Assembly: GCA_030824585.1 (NCBI GenBank)
Contig: JAVBXM010000020.1
Coordinates: 1-64,000, forward strand
DNA: 64,000 bases
Direction of reading: 5' to 3'
Origin: Phaeospirillum sp.
GTDB taxonomy: Bacteria; Pseudomonadota; Alphaproteobacteria; Rhodospirillales; Magnetospirillaceae
Part shown: piece by piece, positions 27,953 through 37,989 of the stretch
Layout: each line of letters begins with the position of its first letter
How positions within the stretch are numbered: the stretch's first letter is position 1
Made by a program: the position numbers and the translations under genes
Notes under the pieces: model-generated
Told to the model about the DNA's origin: nothing
What the model saw: the letters and a program-made list of their open reading frames with translations, nothing else
Databases searched by the model: none

Positions 27953-28236
27953 TGTCCCCGAGACTAGCTCCCTTCACTGCCCCGGCGCGAGCTTGGTTCA
28001 TGGCCGAGATCACCTATCTCGCCAAGCGGAATCCCGCCGCTGCGGCCAAGGTGATCGTTCAGTTCCAGGAGGCGCGCCGAACGCTGGCGAAACATCCCGA
28101 CATCGGGCGCCCCGCCCCCGTCATTGGCTTGCGTCATTTCATCGTCGGCGCGTATGTGCTGACCATCCGGCGGAAAGCGGGCTCGGTTGAGATCCTGTCC
28201 ATCCGCCACGGCCGGCAGGCCGAACCGAAGGAATAG
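27952..28236 (+). CDS. RelE/ParE-family toxin
   Basis: 94-residue RelE/ParE-superfamily protein: helix AEITYLAKRNPAAAAKVI, then HPDIGRPAPVIGLRHFIVGAYVLTIRRK and a last strand VEILSIRHGRQ, the pattern of ParE toxins that act on gyrase. The start is ATG 27952, sharing a base with the antitoxin stop; TTG 27949 would add one residue. Its place among glycan genes probably reflects insertion or locus stabilisation. Confidence 0.85.
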   Translation: MSPRLAPFTAPARAWFMAEITYLAKRNPAAAAKVIVQFQEARRTLAKHPDIGRPAPVIGLRHFIVGAYVLTIRRKAGSVEILSIRHGRQAEPKE

Positions 28237-28241
28237 CGCCC

Positions 28242-29282
28242 ATGGCCCGTATCGTCATGACCGACGACGGCATCGTTTTCGACGGCGCCACTCTGGAGGA
28301 GCGGCCGCTGGGCGGGGCCGAGACCTCGTTCATCGAGATGGCCAACGCGCTCGCGGCGCGCGGTCACGAGGTGCTGGTCTGCAACAGGTGCGAGGCGGAG
28401 AAGGTCCACAAGGGCGTCACCTGGCGGCCGCTGTCCCGGGGCGTGCCCGAGAGCGCCGACCTCTATATCGCCAATCGCGGCGACAAACTGATCCGCCGGT
28501 GCCCCAAGGCCCGGCGCACCATCTTCTGGATCCACAATCCCGCCGGCTATCTCCTGAAGTGGCGCTATCAGTGGAAGCTGGCGTTGCGCTGCCCGGTGAT
28601 CGTGTTTTCCGGCGCCAGCCACGCCTCCACCTATCCGTCCTATGCCTTTGCCGGCGGACGCGAGACCGTGCCCTATGGCCTGACCGACCTGTTCTGCCAT
28701 GCCACGCCGCGCACCGAGCCGCCGCCGCCCCGCGTGGTCTTCACCTCCAACCCCATGCGGGGCCTGGACTGGCTGCTGGACATCTGGGAACAGCGCATCC
28801 GCCCCGCCGTGCCCAAAGCCGAGCTGCACGTCTTCGCCGGCACCGCCACCTACGGCGCGGCGGGCGTCGCCAAGGCCGACCGCATGGGAGTGGTGCTGGA
28901 CAGGGCCGCCGCCATGGCCGACCGGGGCGTGGTGCTGCGCGGCCCGGTGCCCAAGACCCAATTGGTGGAGGAACTGGCCGCCGCCCGCGCCCTGCTCTAT
29001 CGCGGCGACATCGGCGAGACCTTCTGCTCGGCGGTGGCCGAGGCCCAGGCCATGGGCGTGCCCGCCGTGCTGGGCGACATCGCCTGCATGAACGAGCGGG
29101 TGGTGCCGGGCGAGACCGGCTACTGCCTGCGGGGCGACGACGCCTTCGCCGAGGCCGGCATCCGCCTGCTCACCGACGACGACCTGTGGCGGCGCATGCA
29201 TCTGGCCTGCCTGGTCCAGCAGCGCTCGTGGCGCTGGGACCAGGCGGCGGCCGAGTTCGAGCGCATCGGTCGATTGGGGTAG
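28242..29282 (+). CDS. Glycosyltransferase, GT4-like
   Basis: 346-residue GT-B-like protein. The N-terminal part has PLGGAETSFIEMANALAARGHEV; the C-terminal GT4 donor region has FTSNPMRGLDWLLD near 168, VLRGPVPKTQLVEEL near 232 and GETFCSAVAEAQAMGVPAV near 262. It begins 5 bases after the toxin gene. Probably adds one sugar to the surface glycan; donor and acceptor unknown. Confidence 0.82.
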   Translation: MARIVMTDDGIVFDGATLEERPLGGAETSFIEMANALAARGHEVLVCNRCEAEKVHKGVTWRPLSRGVPESADLYIANRGDKLIRRCPKARRTIFWIHNPAGYLLKWRYQWKLALRCPVIVFSGASHASTYPSYAFAGGRETVPYGLTDLFCHATPRTEPPPPRVVFTSNPMRGLDWLLDIWEQRIRPAVPKAELHVFAGTATYGAAGVAKADRMGVVLDRAAAMADRGVVLRGPVPKTQLVEELAAARALLYRGDIGETFCSAVAEAQAMGVPAVLGDIACMNERVVPGETGYCLRGDDAFAEAGIRLLTDDDLWRRMHLACLVQQRSWRWDQAAAEFERIGRLG

Positions 29283-29345
29283 CTTGCATTCGGGAAATCT
29301 TTGGCCTACGAAGACTTGAGACGCAGAAAGCGGGGAGCGGGTGCC

Positions 29346-30299
<954 letters not shown>

Positions 30300-30403
30300 A
30301 GTTCTTCGCATTTAAGCTGAATCGGAAAGTCGAAAAACTCTTAAGCCCGAGCGGCGCCTGAGCCCTGAAAAAGCGGAACTTTTTCGTATATACAGAACCC
30401 TGG

Positions 30404-30430
30404 AGTGCTTCAGCTTGAAGCTGATGCACT
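30404..30430. terminator. Hairpin just after asnB stop, possible terminator
   Basis: AGTGCTTCAGCT / AGCTGATGCACT pair around TGA with one T-T mismatch, directly 3' of the asnB-like stop codon on the minus strand, in the gap between convergent genes. No T tract follows at once, so intrinsic termination is uncertain. The rest of the 132-base gap is relatively AT-rich and shows nothing else. Confidence 0.45.
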
Positions 30431-30431
30431 C

Positions 30432-32324
30432 TTAGAACGCCGAAACCGACACTTCGGCAGCAATTCGGCCCAGGAAGCAGCGGCGCCACGATTCGATCAT
30501 CAACGGCCGCCACAGCACCCAGCCCAGATGGGTCTCGCCCGCCCGGAACCGCCGGACCGCACCGCGCCACCAGCCCACGTTCCAGCAGCCGGCGGCGGCG
30601 AAGGACGGGTCCTCGATCACCCGTTCCGCCTCGTCCACCAGCCCTTGGGCGAACCACGCATCCTGGGGCGGCAGGAAACCCTGCTTGTTCCAGCGGGTGC
30701 GCACCGGTTCCGGCAGGATGCCCTTCATGGCTTCGCGCAGCAGCCGCTTGGTCTGGGCGTCGCCCATCAGCAGCCGGGGATTCAGCGACAGGGCGAACTC
30801 GGCGATACGGTGATCGCAGAACGGCAACCGCACCTCGCGCGAATGGGCCATGGAATTGCGGTCGCCATAGCGCAGCAGCACCGGCAGGTGGGTGGTGAAG
30901 GAATCCCGCAGCAGCTCCGCCGCCAGGGGCGACCAGCCGGCGGGAACCGGCGGCGGAGCGTTGGCCGCCGCCACCCGAAGGGCGAGGTCGGGGGCAAGGC
31001 CGAACAGCAGATCGCTGCCCCTTCCCCCCACACGCGCCAGCCAGTGGCGCAGGCGGGGCGGCAAGGCCTTGGACAAGGCCTGACGCTGGGTGTCGAGCGC
31101 GCCGGGATAGCGGGCGCGGATGGCCGCCTCCTCCGCCCCGCGTTCGCCAGCCGGCAGCCCGGCAAGGTAGCGGGCGAAGTACTGCTCGTAGCCGCCCAGA
31201 ATTTCATCGGCGCCCTGGCCGTCGAGCAGCACCGTGACGCCCGCTTCCTTGGCCAGACGGAAGACGCAGTACTGGGCATATTGGCTGGCGCTGCCCACCG
31301 GCAGTTCGTTGGCCCACAGGAAGTCGGGCAAATCGGCCAGCAGACCGGCGGCCGAGGGCTCCACCTGATGGACGATGGCCCCCGCCGCCTCGGCGGTATG
31401 GCGGGCATACTCCCACTCGTCGGCCTTGGTGCCGGGGAAACGGCCGGTGAAGACGTGATAGGGGGTATCGTCGCCCAGCAACCCGCGGGCCAGCATGATG
31501 ATCGAGCCGGAATCCAGCCCGCCCGACAGGCACGACCCCACCGGCACGTCCGAGCGCAGCCGCAGCCGCACCGAATCGGTCAGCAACTCCCGGAATCGCT
31601 CCGCCGCCCCGGCCATGTCCAGGCCGGCCAGGGCCGGGTCCCGCGCCAGCGTCCAATAGCGGTCGACGCGCCATTCCAAGGTGGCGAGGTCCAGTTCCAG
31701 GCGCTCGCCGGGCAGCAACTGGCGGATGGCGGGAAACAGGGTGGCGCGCCCGTCGTCCAGGCCGGTGGCGGGACGATGGGCGAAGCGCAGCAGCGGCACC
31801 ACATCGAAATCACGGCCGACCTCGTCCAGGGCCAGCAGCGCCTTGTATTCCGAGGCGAAGGCGAACAGGCCGGGCCGGGCCGCGAACAGAAAGGGCTTTT
31901 CCCCGAAGCGATCGCGGGCGCAGACCAGGACGTTGCGGCGCCGGTCCAGGATGGCCAGGGCGAACATGCCGTTGAAGCGGGTCAAGCATTCGGCCCCCCA
32001 GCGATCATAGGCCGCCAGGATCACCTCGGTATCGCTGTGGGTGCGGAAGACCTCGCCCAGCCCCGCCAGTTCGGCCCTGAGCTCGACAAAATTGTAGATT
32101 TCACCGTTGAAGACGGTGATCAGGTGGCCCCGCTCCATGGGCTGGTGGCCCGCCGCCGAGGTATCGAGGACGGATAGCCGCCGGTGGCCCAGCGCCACCC
32201 GCCCGTCCCCGGAACGCCACAGGCCCTGGTCGTCGGGTCCGCGATGGGCCAGGCGGCCCGCCATGAGCTCCAGGGCGAGGGGATTGACCGGCCGATCGGC
32301 GACAATACCTGCGATACCGCACAT
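30432..32324 (-). CDS. Asparagine synthase-like glutamine amidotransferase (AsnB family)
   Basis: 630-residue two-domain protein. The N-terminal class II glutaminase starts with the nucleophile Cys2 (MCGIAGIV) and has RLSVLD, NGEIYN and the RDRFGEKP end motif. The C-terminal synthetase has the PP-loop SGGLDSGS near 265 and a DGQGADEILGGY motif near 375. I place the start at ATG 32324 because Cys2 must be exposed. Such proteins in glycan loci often amidate a uronic acid, which would suit a uronate made by the TviB-like enzyme. True asparagine synthesis is also possible. Confidence 0.85.
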   Translation of the reverse strand: MCGIAGIVADRPVNPLALELMAGRLAHRGPDDQGLWRSGDGRVALGHRRLSVLDTSAAGHQPMERGHLITVFNGEIYNFVELRAELAGLGEVFRTHSDTEVILAAYDRWGAECLTRFNGMFALAILDRRRNVLVCARDRFGEKPFLFAARPGLFAFASEYKALLALDEVGRDFDVVPLLRFAHRPATGLDDGRATLFPAIRQLLPGERLELDLATLEWRVDRYWTLARDPALAGLDMAGAAERFRELLTDSVRLRLRSDVPVGSCLSGGLDSGSIIMLARGLLGDDTPYHVFTGRFPGTKADEWEYARHTAEAAGAIVHQVEPSAAGLLADLPDFLWANELPVGSASQYAQYCVFRLAKEAGVTVLLDGQGADEILGGYEQYFARYLAGLPAGERGAEEAAIRARYPGALDTQRQALSKALPPRLRHWLARVGGRGSDLLFGLAPDLALRVAAANAPPPVPAGWSPLAAELLRDSFTTHLPVLLRYGDRNSMAHSREVRLPFCDHRIAEFALSLNPRLLMGDAQTKRLLREAMKGILPEPVRTRWNKQGFLPPQDAWFAQGLVDEAERVIEDPSFAAAGCWNVGWWRGAVRRFRAGETHLGWVLWRPLMIESWRRCFLGRIAAEVSVSAF

Positions 32325-32431
32325 TCGTTGCGCAATCCCCCTTGCCGAGGGTCCCGTGTACCCCAGCACCCCACGCGGCGCAAGCGGCCTTCCATTTGCC
32401 CTGGCCGGTCGGATCAGGTAAGGGTTGGGCC

Positions 32432-33730
32432 ATGAAACGCACTGCCGCCACCGACAATCCCCGGGCCATCGCCGTCGACCTGCTTTCCACGGTCCTGGAT
32501 AAGGGCCGCCTGCTCGATGACGTCCTGGACGATCCCCGCCTGTCCCGGCTGGAGGAACGCGACCGGGGTTTCGTGCGCATGCTGCTGGGCACCACGCTTC
32601 GGCGCCTGGGCCAGATCGACGCCCTGATCGAGCATTGCGTGGAGAAGCCCATGCGGGCCGGAGCCGCCGGGGCCGAGCACGCGCTGCGCCTTGGGATCTG
32701 TCAGTTGCTGTTTCTCGATGTGGCGCCGCACGCCGCCATTTCCACCACCGTCGACCTGGTCAAGGGTTCCAAGCTGGCCGGCTTCACCAAGCTGCTCAAC
32801 GCCGTGCTGCGCCGTCTCGACCGCGAGGGTCGCGAGTTGGCGGCCGCCCAGGACGCCGGCCTGCTCAACACGCCGGAATGGCTGTGGCGGTCGTGGTGCC
32901 GGGCCTACGGCGAGGATACCGCCCGCGCCATCGCCCAGGCGCACCTGATCGAGGCGCCGGTGGACATCACCGTCGCCGCCGATCCCGCCCTGTGGGCCGA
33001 ACGGCTGGAGGCGGAGATTCTGCCCACGGGGTCCTTGCGCCGCACCGGCGGCGGCTCGGTCGCCGCCCTGCCCGGTTTCGACGAGGGGGCATGGTGGATT
33101 CAGGACGCCGCCGCCGCCCTGCCCGCCCGCCTGCTGGGCGACGTTCGCGGCAAGACCGTGGCTGACCTGTGCGCCGCCCCCGGCGGCAAGGCGCTGCAAC
33201 TGGTGGTGGCCGGCGCCGAGCTCACCGCCCTGGACCGCTCGGCCAAGCGGCTGGTCCGCTTTACCGCCAATCTGAAGCGCCTGGGTTTGAAGGCGAAGGT
33301 GGTCGAGGCCGATGCGGGGGCCTGGCAGCCGCCCGCCCCCTTCGACGCCATCTTGCTGGACGCGCCGTGCTCGGCCACCGGCACGCTGCGCCGCCATCCC
33401 GACGTGGCGCGGCACAAGAATCCGGCCGAGGTGACCAAGCTGGCCGGGGTGCAGGCCCGCCTGCTGCGCGCCGCCCTTCCCATGCTGAAGCCGGGCGGAA
33501 CGCTGGTCTACTGCACCTGTTCCTTGGAACCGGAAGAGGGCCCCGAGCAGATCGCCGCCCTGCTGGCCAAAGGCGCGCCGCTTCGCCGCGTTCCCATCCG
33601 GGCCGAGGAGGTGGGCGGCCTGCAGGAGCTGATCACCGCCGAGGGCGATCTGCGGACTCTGCCCTGCCATCTTGCCGGGCAGGGCGGCATGGATGCATTC
33701 TTCGCCGCGCGTTTGGAGAAGATTTCATGA
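32432..33730 (+). CDS. rsmB: 16S rRNA cytosine-C5 methyltransferase (RsmB/Sun family)
   Basis: 432-residue protein with an N-terminal NusB-like RNA-binding domain (about residues 1-140) and a C-terminal RsmB-type methyltransferase: LCAAPGGKALQL near 247, DAPCSATGTLRRHPD near 310 and the catalytic YCTCSLEPEEG near 362. It makes m5C967 in 16S rRNA in E. coli. The start ATG 32432 follows AGGGTTGG. It overlaps the phosphatase gene by 4 bases. A housekeeping gene inside the glycan locus. Confidence 0.9.
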   Translation: MKRTAATDNPRAIAVDLLSTVLDKGRLLDDVLDDPRLSRLEERDRGFVRMLLGTTLRRLGQIDALIEHCVEKPMRAGAAGAEHALRLGICQLLFLDVAPHAAISTTVDLVKGSKLAGFTKLLNAVLRRLDREGRELAAAQDAGLLNTPEWLWRSWCRAYGEDTARAIAQAHLIEAPVDITVAADPALWAERLEAEILPTGSLRRTGGGSVAALPGFDEGAWWIQDAAAALPARLLGDVRGKTVADLCAAPGGKALQLVVAGAELTALDRSAKRLVRFTANLKRLGLKAKVVEADAGAWQPPAPFDAILLDAPCSATGTLRRHPDVARHKNPAEVTKLAGVQARLLRAALPMLKPGGTLVYCTCSLEPEEGPEQIAALLAKGAPLRRVPIRAEEVGGLQELITAEGDLRTLPCHLAGQGGMDAFFAARLEKIS

Positions 33731-34275
33731 AGCGCTTCGTCCTGATCGACCGTGACGGCACCATCAATGTCGAGAAGCACTATCTGTCCGACCCCGACCA
33801 ACTGGAGCTCTATCCCGGCGTGGGCCGCGCCATCCGCCGGCTGAACCGGCTGGGCCTTGGGGTGGCGGTGGTCACCAACCAGTCAGGGATCGCGCGCGGC
33901 TATTTCGACCTGGACCGCCTGGACCAGATTCACGACCGCCTCTACGCCTTGCTGGAGGCCGAGGGCGCCATGGTCGACGGGCTCTACATCTGTCCGCATG
34001 GCCCCGACGACGACTGCGCCTGCCGCAAGCCGCTGCCCGGCATGGTCAGCCAGGCGGTGGCCGACCATCATTTCGATCCCGCCCAATCCTTCATGATCGG
34101 CGACAAGGAGGTGGACGTGGAGCTGGGCCATGCGGTGGGCGCCGTCAGCATCCTGGTGCGCACCGGCCACGGCCCGAAATATGTCGAAGGCACCAAGGCC
34201 GATTACGTGGTCGACGACCTGCCCCAGGCCGTCGCGGTCATCGAGAAGCTGCTGGCATGCGCATCCTCTTCCTGA
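33727..34275 (+). CDS. gmhB: D,D-heptose 1,7-bisphosphate phosphatase (GmhB-like HAD)
   Basis: 182-residue HAD phosphatase of the GmhB/HisB-N type: DRDGTIN at residues 8-14, VVTNQSGIARGYF near 47, the zinc loop HGPDDDCACRKP near 95 and MIGDKEVDVELG near 120. It makes heptose-1-phosphate for ADP-heptose, fitting the heptosyltransferase at 37.0 kb. The start is the ATG at 33727 overlapping rsmB; its end overlaps the next gene by 19 bases. Confidence 0.85.
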   Translation: MKRFVLIDRDGTINVEKHYLSDPDQLELYPGVGRAIRRLNRLGLGVAVVTNQSGIARGYFDLDRLDQIHDRLYALLEAEGAMVDGLYICPHGPDDDCACRKPLPGMVSQAVADHHFDPAQSFMIGDKEVDVELGHAVGAVSILVRTGHGPKYVEGTKADYVVDDLPQAVAVIEKLLACASSS

Positions 34276-35516
34276 CCGAGAACTATCCGCCTGAAACCAA
34301 CGCCGCCGCCACGCGGGTGTCGGAACGGGCCGCCTATTGGATCAAGGCCGGGCATCAGGTCACGGTGCTGACCTCGGCCCCCAACTTTCCCGGCGGCAAG
34401 CTGTTCGCCGGCTGGCGCAACCACTGGCGCCAGGTGTCGGTGGTCGATGGCATCCGGGTGGTGCGGGTCAAGACCTACATCGCCCCCAACGAGGGTTTCG
34501 CCAGACGTATCCTCGACTTCCTGTCCTTCATGGTCTCGGCCTTCGTCGCCGGGCTGTTCGAGAAGAAGCCCGACGTGGTGGTCTCCACCAGCCCGCAATT
34601 CTTCGCCGCGGTGGGCGGCTGGGCGCTGGCCGCCGTGCGCCGCGTGCCCTTCGTCTTCGAGCTGGGCGATCTGTGGCCGCGTTCCATCACCGCCGTGGGC
34701 GCCATGAAGGACAGCCCGGTGATCCGCGCCATCGAGGCGCTGGAACTGTTCCTCTACCGCCGCTCGGCCGCCGTGGTGGCGCTGACGCGGGCCTTCAAGG
34801 CCGACCTGATCGCGCGCCGCATCCCGGCGGAAAAGATCGCCGTGGTGATCAACGGCGTCGACCTGCCCCGTTATGCGCCGAGGCCGCGCGACGAGGCGCT
34901 GGAAGTCGAATGGGGCCTTCAGGACAAGTTCGTCATCGGCTATGTGGGGACCCACGGCATGGCCCACGGCCTGATCAACGTGCTGGACGCCGCCGAGCGC
35001 CTGAAGGAATCCGCGCCCCATATCCGCTTCCTGCTGGTGGGTAACGGTGCCGAGCGCCAGATGCTGAAGGACGAAGCCGCCCGGCGCGGCCTCGCCAACG
35101 TGGTGTTCGGCCCGCCCCAGCCCAAGGAGCGCATGCCCGCCGTATGGTCGCTGTGCGACGTGGCGCTGATCCACCTGAAGGACTCGCCCGCCTTCGCCGA
35201 GGTGATCCCGTCCAAGATGTTCGAGGCCATGGGCATGGGCCTGCCGCTGCTGCTGGTGGCGCCAAGGGGCGAGGCGTCGCACATCGTCGAAGCCGATCGG
35301 GCCGGGTTGTTCGTGCCCGCCGCCGACCCTGACGGCCTGGCCGCCGCCGCACGGCGCCTGGCCGACGATCATCAGGAGCGCAAGGCATTGGCCGCCGCCA
35401 GCCTGGCCGCCGCCGCCTCCCACACCCGCGAGCGCCAGGCGGACCTGTTCATCCAGGTGCTGGGACTGGTCACCGCCGGACGCGGGCCGGCCGAGGCCGG
35501 CACCGTCGAGGGCTGA
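34257..35516 (+). CDS. Glycosyltransferase family 4 (WbuB-like)
   Basis: 419-residue GT4 enzyme. The N-terminal pattern TENYPPETNAAATRVSERA, then TSAPNFPGGKLF and WPRSI near 140, is that of WbuB/WcaI-type transferases in O-antigen clusters. The C-terminal GT4 domain has GYVGTHGMAHGL near 225 and SPAFAEVIPSKMFEAMGMG near 310. It overlaps gmhB. WbuB adds L-FucNAc in E. coli; here the donor cannot be fixed. Confidence 0.85.
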   Translation: MRILFLTENYPPETNAAATRVSERAAYWIKAGHQVTVLTSAPNFPGGKLFAGWRNHWRQVSVVDGIRVVRVKTYIAPNEGFARRILDFLSFMVSAFVAGLFEKKPDVVVSTSPQFFAAVGGWALAAVRRVPFVFELGDLWPRSITAVGAMKDSPVIRAIEALELFLYRRSAAVVALTRAFKADLIARRIPAEKIAVVINGVDLPRYAPRPRDEALEVEWGLQDKFVIGYVGTHGMAHGLINVLDAAERLKESAPHIRFLLVGNGAERQMLKDEAARRGLANVVFGPPQPKERMPAVWSLCDVALIHLKDSPAFAEVIPSKMFEAMGMGLPLLLVAPRGEASHIVEADRAGLFVPAADPDGLAAAARRLADDHQERKALAAASLAAAASHTRERQADLFIQVLGLVTAGRGPAEAGTVEG

Positions 35517-35593
35517 GTCCGATATCTTTTGGTTGACGTGGAGGGGCGGCCTTGTCCACAACCCCCTTGCCAAGTGTCTGAGGAGCCTCGTTC

Positions 35594-36865
35594 ATGTCCA
35601 CCCCGTCGTCGCGGATCGCCGTCATCGGCCTGGGCTATGTCGGCCTGCCGCTGGCCGTGGCCATTGCCCGCCATTTCCCCACCATCGGGTTCGACATCGA
35701 CCAGGGCCGCATCGCGGAACTGCACAAGGGCCAGGACCGTACCGGCGAGGTGGAGACCGCCCGCCTGCGGGCCAGCACCATGCGCCTGTCGGCCAAGGTG
35801 GAGGATATCGCCGGCCAGGACGTCTACATCGTCACGGTGCCCACTCCGGTGGATACCGACAACCGCCCCGACCTCAAGCCGGTTCTCTCCGCCTGCCGCA
35901 CCGTGGGCCGGGCCATGCGGAAGGGCGCCGTGGTGGTGTTCGAAAGCACCGTCTATCCCGGCGTCACCGAGGACATCTGCGGCCCGGAACTGGAGAAGCT
36001 TTCCGGCCTCAAATGCGGCACCGACTTCTTCCTGGGCTACAGCCCCGAGCGCATCAACCCGGGCGACCGCGAGCATACCGTCGACCGCATCACCAAGGTG
36101 ATCGCCGGCCAGACCCCCGAGGTGACGGCGCTGCTGGCCCGGGTCTACGGATCGGTGACCACCGGCGGCGTGTTCCCCGCCGCCTCCATCCGGGTGGCGG
36201 AAGCCGCCAAGGTGATCGAGAACGCCCAGCGCGACATCAACATCGCCTTCATCAACGAGATCACCATGATTTTCCAGAAGCTGGGGATTTCCGTCTACGA
36301 CGTGCTGGACGCCTCGTCCACCAAGTGGAACTTCCTCAACTTCAAGCCGGGCCTGGTGGGCGGCCACTGCATCGGCGTCGATCCCTTCTACCTGGCCCAA
36401 TGCGCCCAGGATAACGGCCATCATCCTGAAATCATCCTGTCGGGACGCCGCATCAACGACGGCATGGGCGAATGGATCGCGGAAAGGGTCTCGGCCCAGT
36501 TGTCCGGTCCGTCGCACATCCTGGTCCTCGGCCTGACCTTCAAGGAGAATGTCCCCGATCTGCGCAATTCCAAGGTTGTGGACGTCATCCGTGCCCTGCG
36601 GACCCGTGGCCATACGGTGGACGTGCACGACCCCTTCGCCGATCCGGCCGAGGCCGCCCACGAATATGCCGAGACCCTGATGCCCAGCCTGGACGGGACC
36701 AACGGCTACGATTGTCTGCTGGGCGCCGTGCCGCACCAGCCCTATGTCGCCTTCTCGGACGAGAGCTTCACCACCCTGGTCCGCCCCGGCGGGCTGGTGG
36801 CCGACATCAAGGGCATGTGGCGCGGTATGGATATCCCCGAATCCCTGCGCCTGTGGCGGCTCTAA
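35594..36865 (+). CDS. UDP-N-acetylhexosamine 6-dehydrogenase (TviB/WbpA-like)
   Basis: 423-residue nucleotide-sugar dehydrogenase: NAD-binding VIGLGYVGLPLAVA at residues 10-23, then FESTVYPGVTED near 117, SPERINPGD near 152 and the catalytic cysteine in GGHCIGVDPFYLA near 258. The SPERINPGD pattern marks the TviB/WbpO/WbpA branch, which oxidises UDP-GlcNAc or UDP-GalNAc to the uronate. An AGGAG site lies before ATG 35594. The product may be amidated by the AsnB-like enzyme nearby. Confidence 0.88.
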   Translation: MSTPSSRIAVIGLGYVGLPLAVAIARHFPTIGFDIDQGRIAELHKGQDRTGEVETARLRASTMRLSAKVEDIAGQDVYIVTVPTPVDTDNRPDLKPVLSACRTVGRAMRKGAVVVFESTVYPGVTEDICGPELEKLSGLKCGTDFFLGYSPERINPGDREHTVDRITKVIAGQTPEVTALLARVYGSVTTGGVFPAASIRVAEAAKVIENAQRDINIAFINEITMIFQKLGISVYDVLDASSTKWNFLNFKPGLVGGHCIGVDPFYLAQCAQDNGHHPEIILSGRRINDGMGEWIAERVSAQLSGPSHILVLGLTFKENVPDLRNSKVVDVIRALRTRGHTVDVHDPFADPAEAAHEYAETLMPSLDGTNGYDCLLGAVPHQPYVAFSDESFTTLVRPGGLVADIKGMWRGMDIPESLRLWRL

Positions 36866-36869
36866 TGCC

Positions 36870-36893
36870 GGCGAGCCACTGACGTGACTCGCC
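36870..36893. terminator. Possible terminator after the TviB-like gene
   Basis: GGCGAGCCA pairs with TGACTCGCC (8 of 9) around a 6-base loop, 5 bases after the stop codon. No T tract follows, so it may be Rho-aided or only an mRNA end-stabilising hairpin. Confidence 0.4.
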
Positions 36894-36972
36894 TGGTTGC
36901 CCTCAATCGCCGGGCGCTCGCGCTTGGCTTAGGCGGCATAAGCCGCGGCGCGTTTTGCGCTTGCCTTCTCGC

Positions 36973-36999
36973 CTTTGAACTGACGGGGTCATTTCAAAG
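36973..36999. repeat. Near-perfect hairpin before the heptosyltransferase gene
   Basis: CTTTGAACTGAC and GTCATTTCAAAG pair at 11 of 12 positions around GGG, 15 bases upstream of the ATG at 37015. A second small hairpin GGCTTA/TAAGCC is at 36926-36944. Together they fill much of the 149-base gap; they could be a terminator or a protein-binding site. Confidence 0.55.
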
Positions 37000-37014
37000 G
37001 CTCAGCGGCATGTC

Positions 37015-37989
37015 ATGAGAATTCTGTTCATCACCGCCAGCCGCATCGGCGATGCGGTGCTGTCCACCGGCCTGCTGGCCCATCTGGCGGAACGGTACCC
37101 CCAGGCCCGCTTCACCGTGGCCTGCGGCGCCGTGGCGGCATCATTGTTCGAGCCCGCCCCCTTCGTGGAGAAGGTCATCCCCATGGTCAAGCGCAAGCGC
37201 GCCGGCCATTGGCTCGACCTGTGGCGGCAGACCGCAGGCACCTTCTGGCACCAGGTGATCGACCTGCGCGGTTCGGCCCTGGGCTGGCTGGTACCGACCC
37301 TTGGCCGCCGGATTCTGAAATCCTCGTGGGAGCCCCGGCACCGCCTGCTTCATCTCTCGGGCCTGCTCGGCCTCGACCGGCCGCTGGCCCCGGTGTTGTG
37401 GTCCACGCCCGCCCAGGAGGCCGAGGCCGCGCGGCTGATGGGCGAGGGCCCGATCCTGGCGCTCGGCCCCGGCGCCAATTGGGCTCCCAAGCAATGGCCG
37501 GCCGAACGTTTCGCCCAATTGGCAGGGCAGGTGACGGAGGCTGATGGCATCTTGGCCGGAGCACGGGTGGCGCTGTTCGCCGCCGAGGCCGAGCGCCCCG
37601 CCATTCAACCCCTGATCGATGCCATTCCGCCCGAGCGGTGCGTCGACCTGATCGGCCGGATCGATCTGGCCACCATCTACGCCTGTCTGAAGCGCGCCAG
37701 CCTTTATGTGGGTAACGATTCCGGGCTGACACACATCGCCGCCGCGTCGGGAGTACCGACCCTGGGGCTGTTCGGCCCGTCGTCGGAGGTATTCTACGGC
37801 CCCTTCGGCGCCCATTGCGCTTCGGTACGCGGCCCGCGCTCGTTCGAGGACATCTGCCACGCCCCCGATTTCGACCACCGCCGCCCCGACTGCCTGATGC
37901 TTGATCTGGCGGTGGACCGGGTGGCCGAGGCAGCCGAAACACTGTGGTTACGGGCTCGTCCAGAAGCACGCCGGGGGATTCCCATATGA
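37015..37989 (+). CDS. ADP-heptose:LPS heptosyltransferase-like (GT9)
   Basis: 324-residue GT9 protein: ITASRIGDAVLSTGLL at the N-terminus, LGPGANWAPKQWPAERF near 153 and VGNDSGLTHIAAASGVPTLGLFGP near 232, the signatures of WaaC/WaaF/WaaQ enzymes. It adds heptose to the LPS inner core in the cytoplasm. The start is ATG 37015, directly after a strong hairpin. It overlaps the next gene as ATATGA. Confidence 0.86.
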   Translation: MRILFITASRIGDAVLSTGLLAHLAERYPQARFTVACGAVAASLFEPAPFVEKVIPMVKRKRAGHWLDLWRQTAGTFWHQVIDLRGSALGWLVPTLGRRILKSSWEPRHRLLHLSGLLGLDRPLAPVLWSTPAQEAEAARLMGEGPILALGPGANWAPKQWPAERFAQLAGQVTEADGILAGARVALFAAEAERPAIQPLIDAIPPERCVDLIGRIDLATIYACLKRASLYVGNDSGLTHIAAASGVPTLGLFGPSSEVFYGPFGAHCASVRGPRSFEDICHAPDFDHRRPDCLMLDLAVDRVAEAAETLWLRARPEARRGIPI

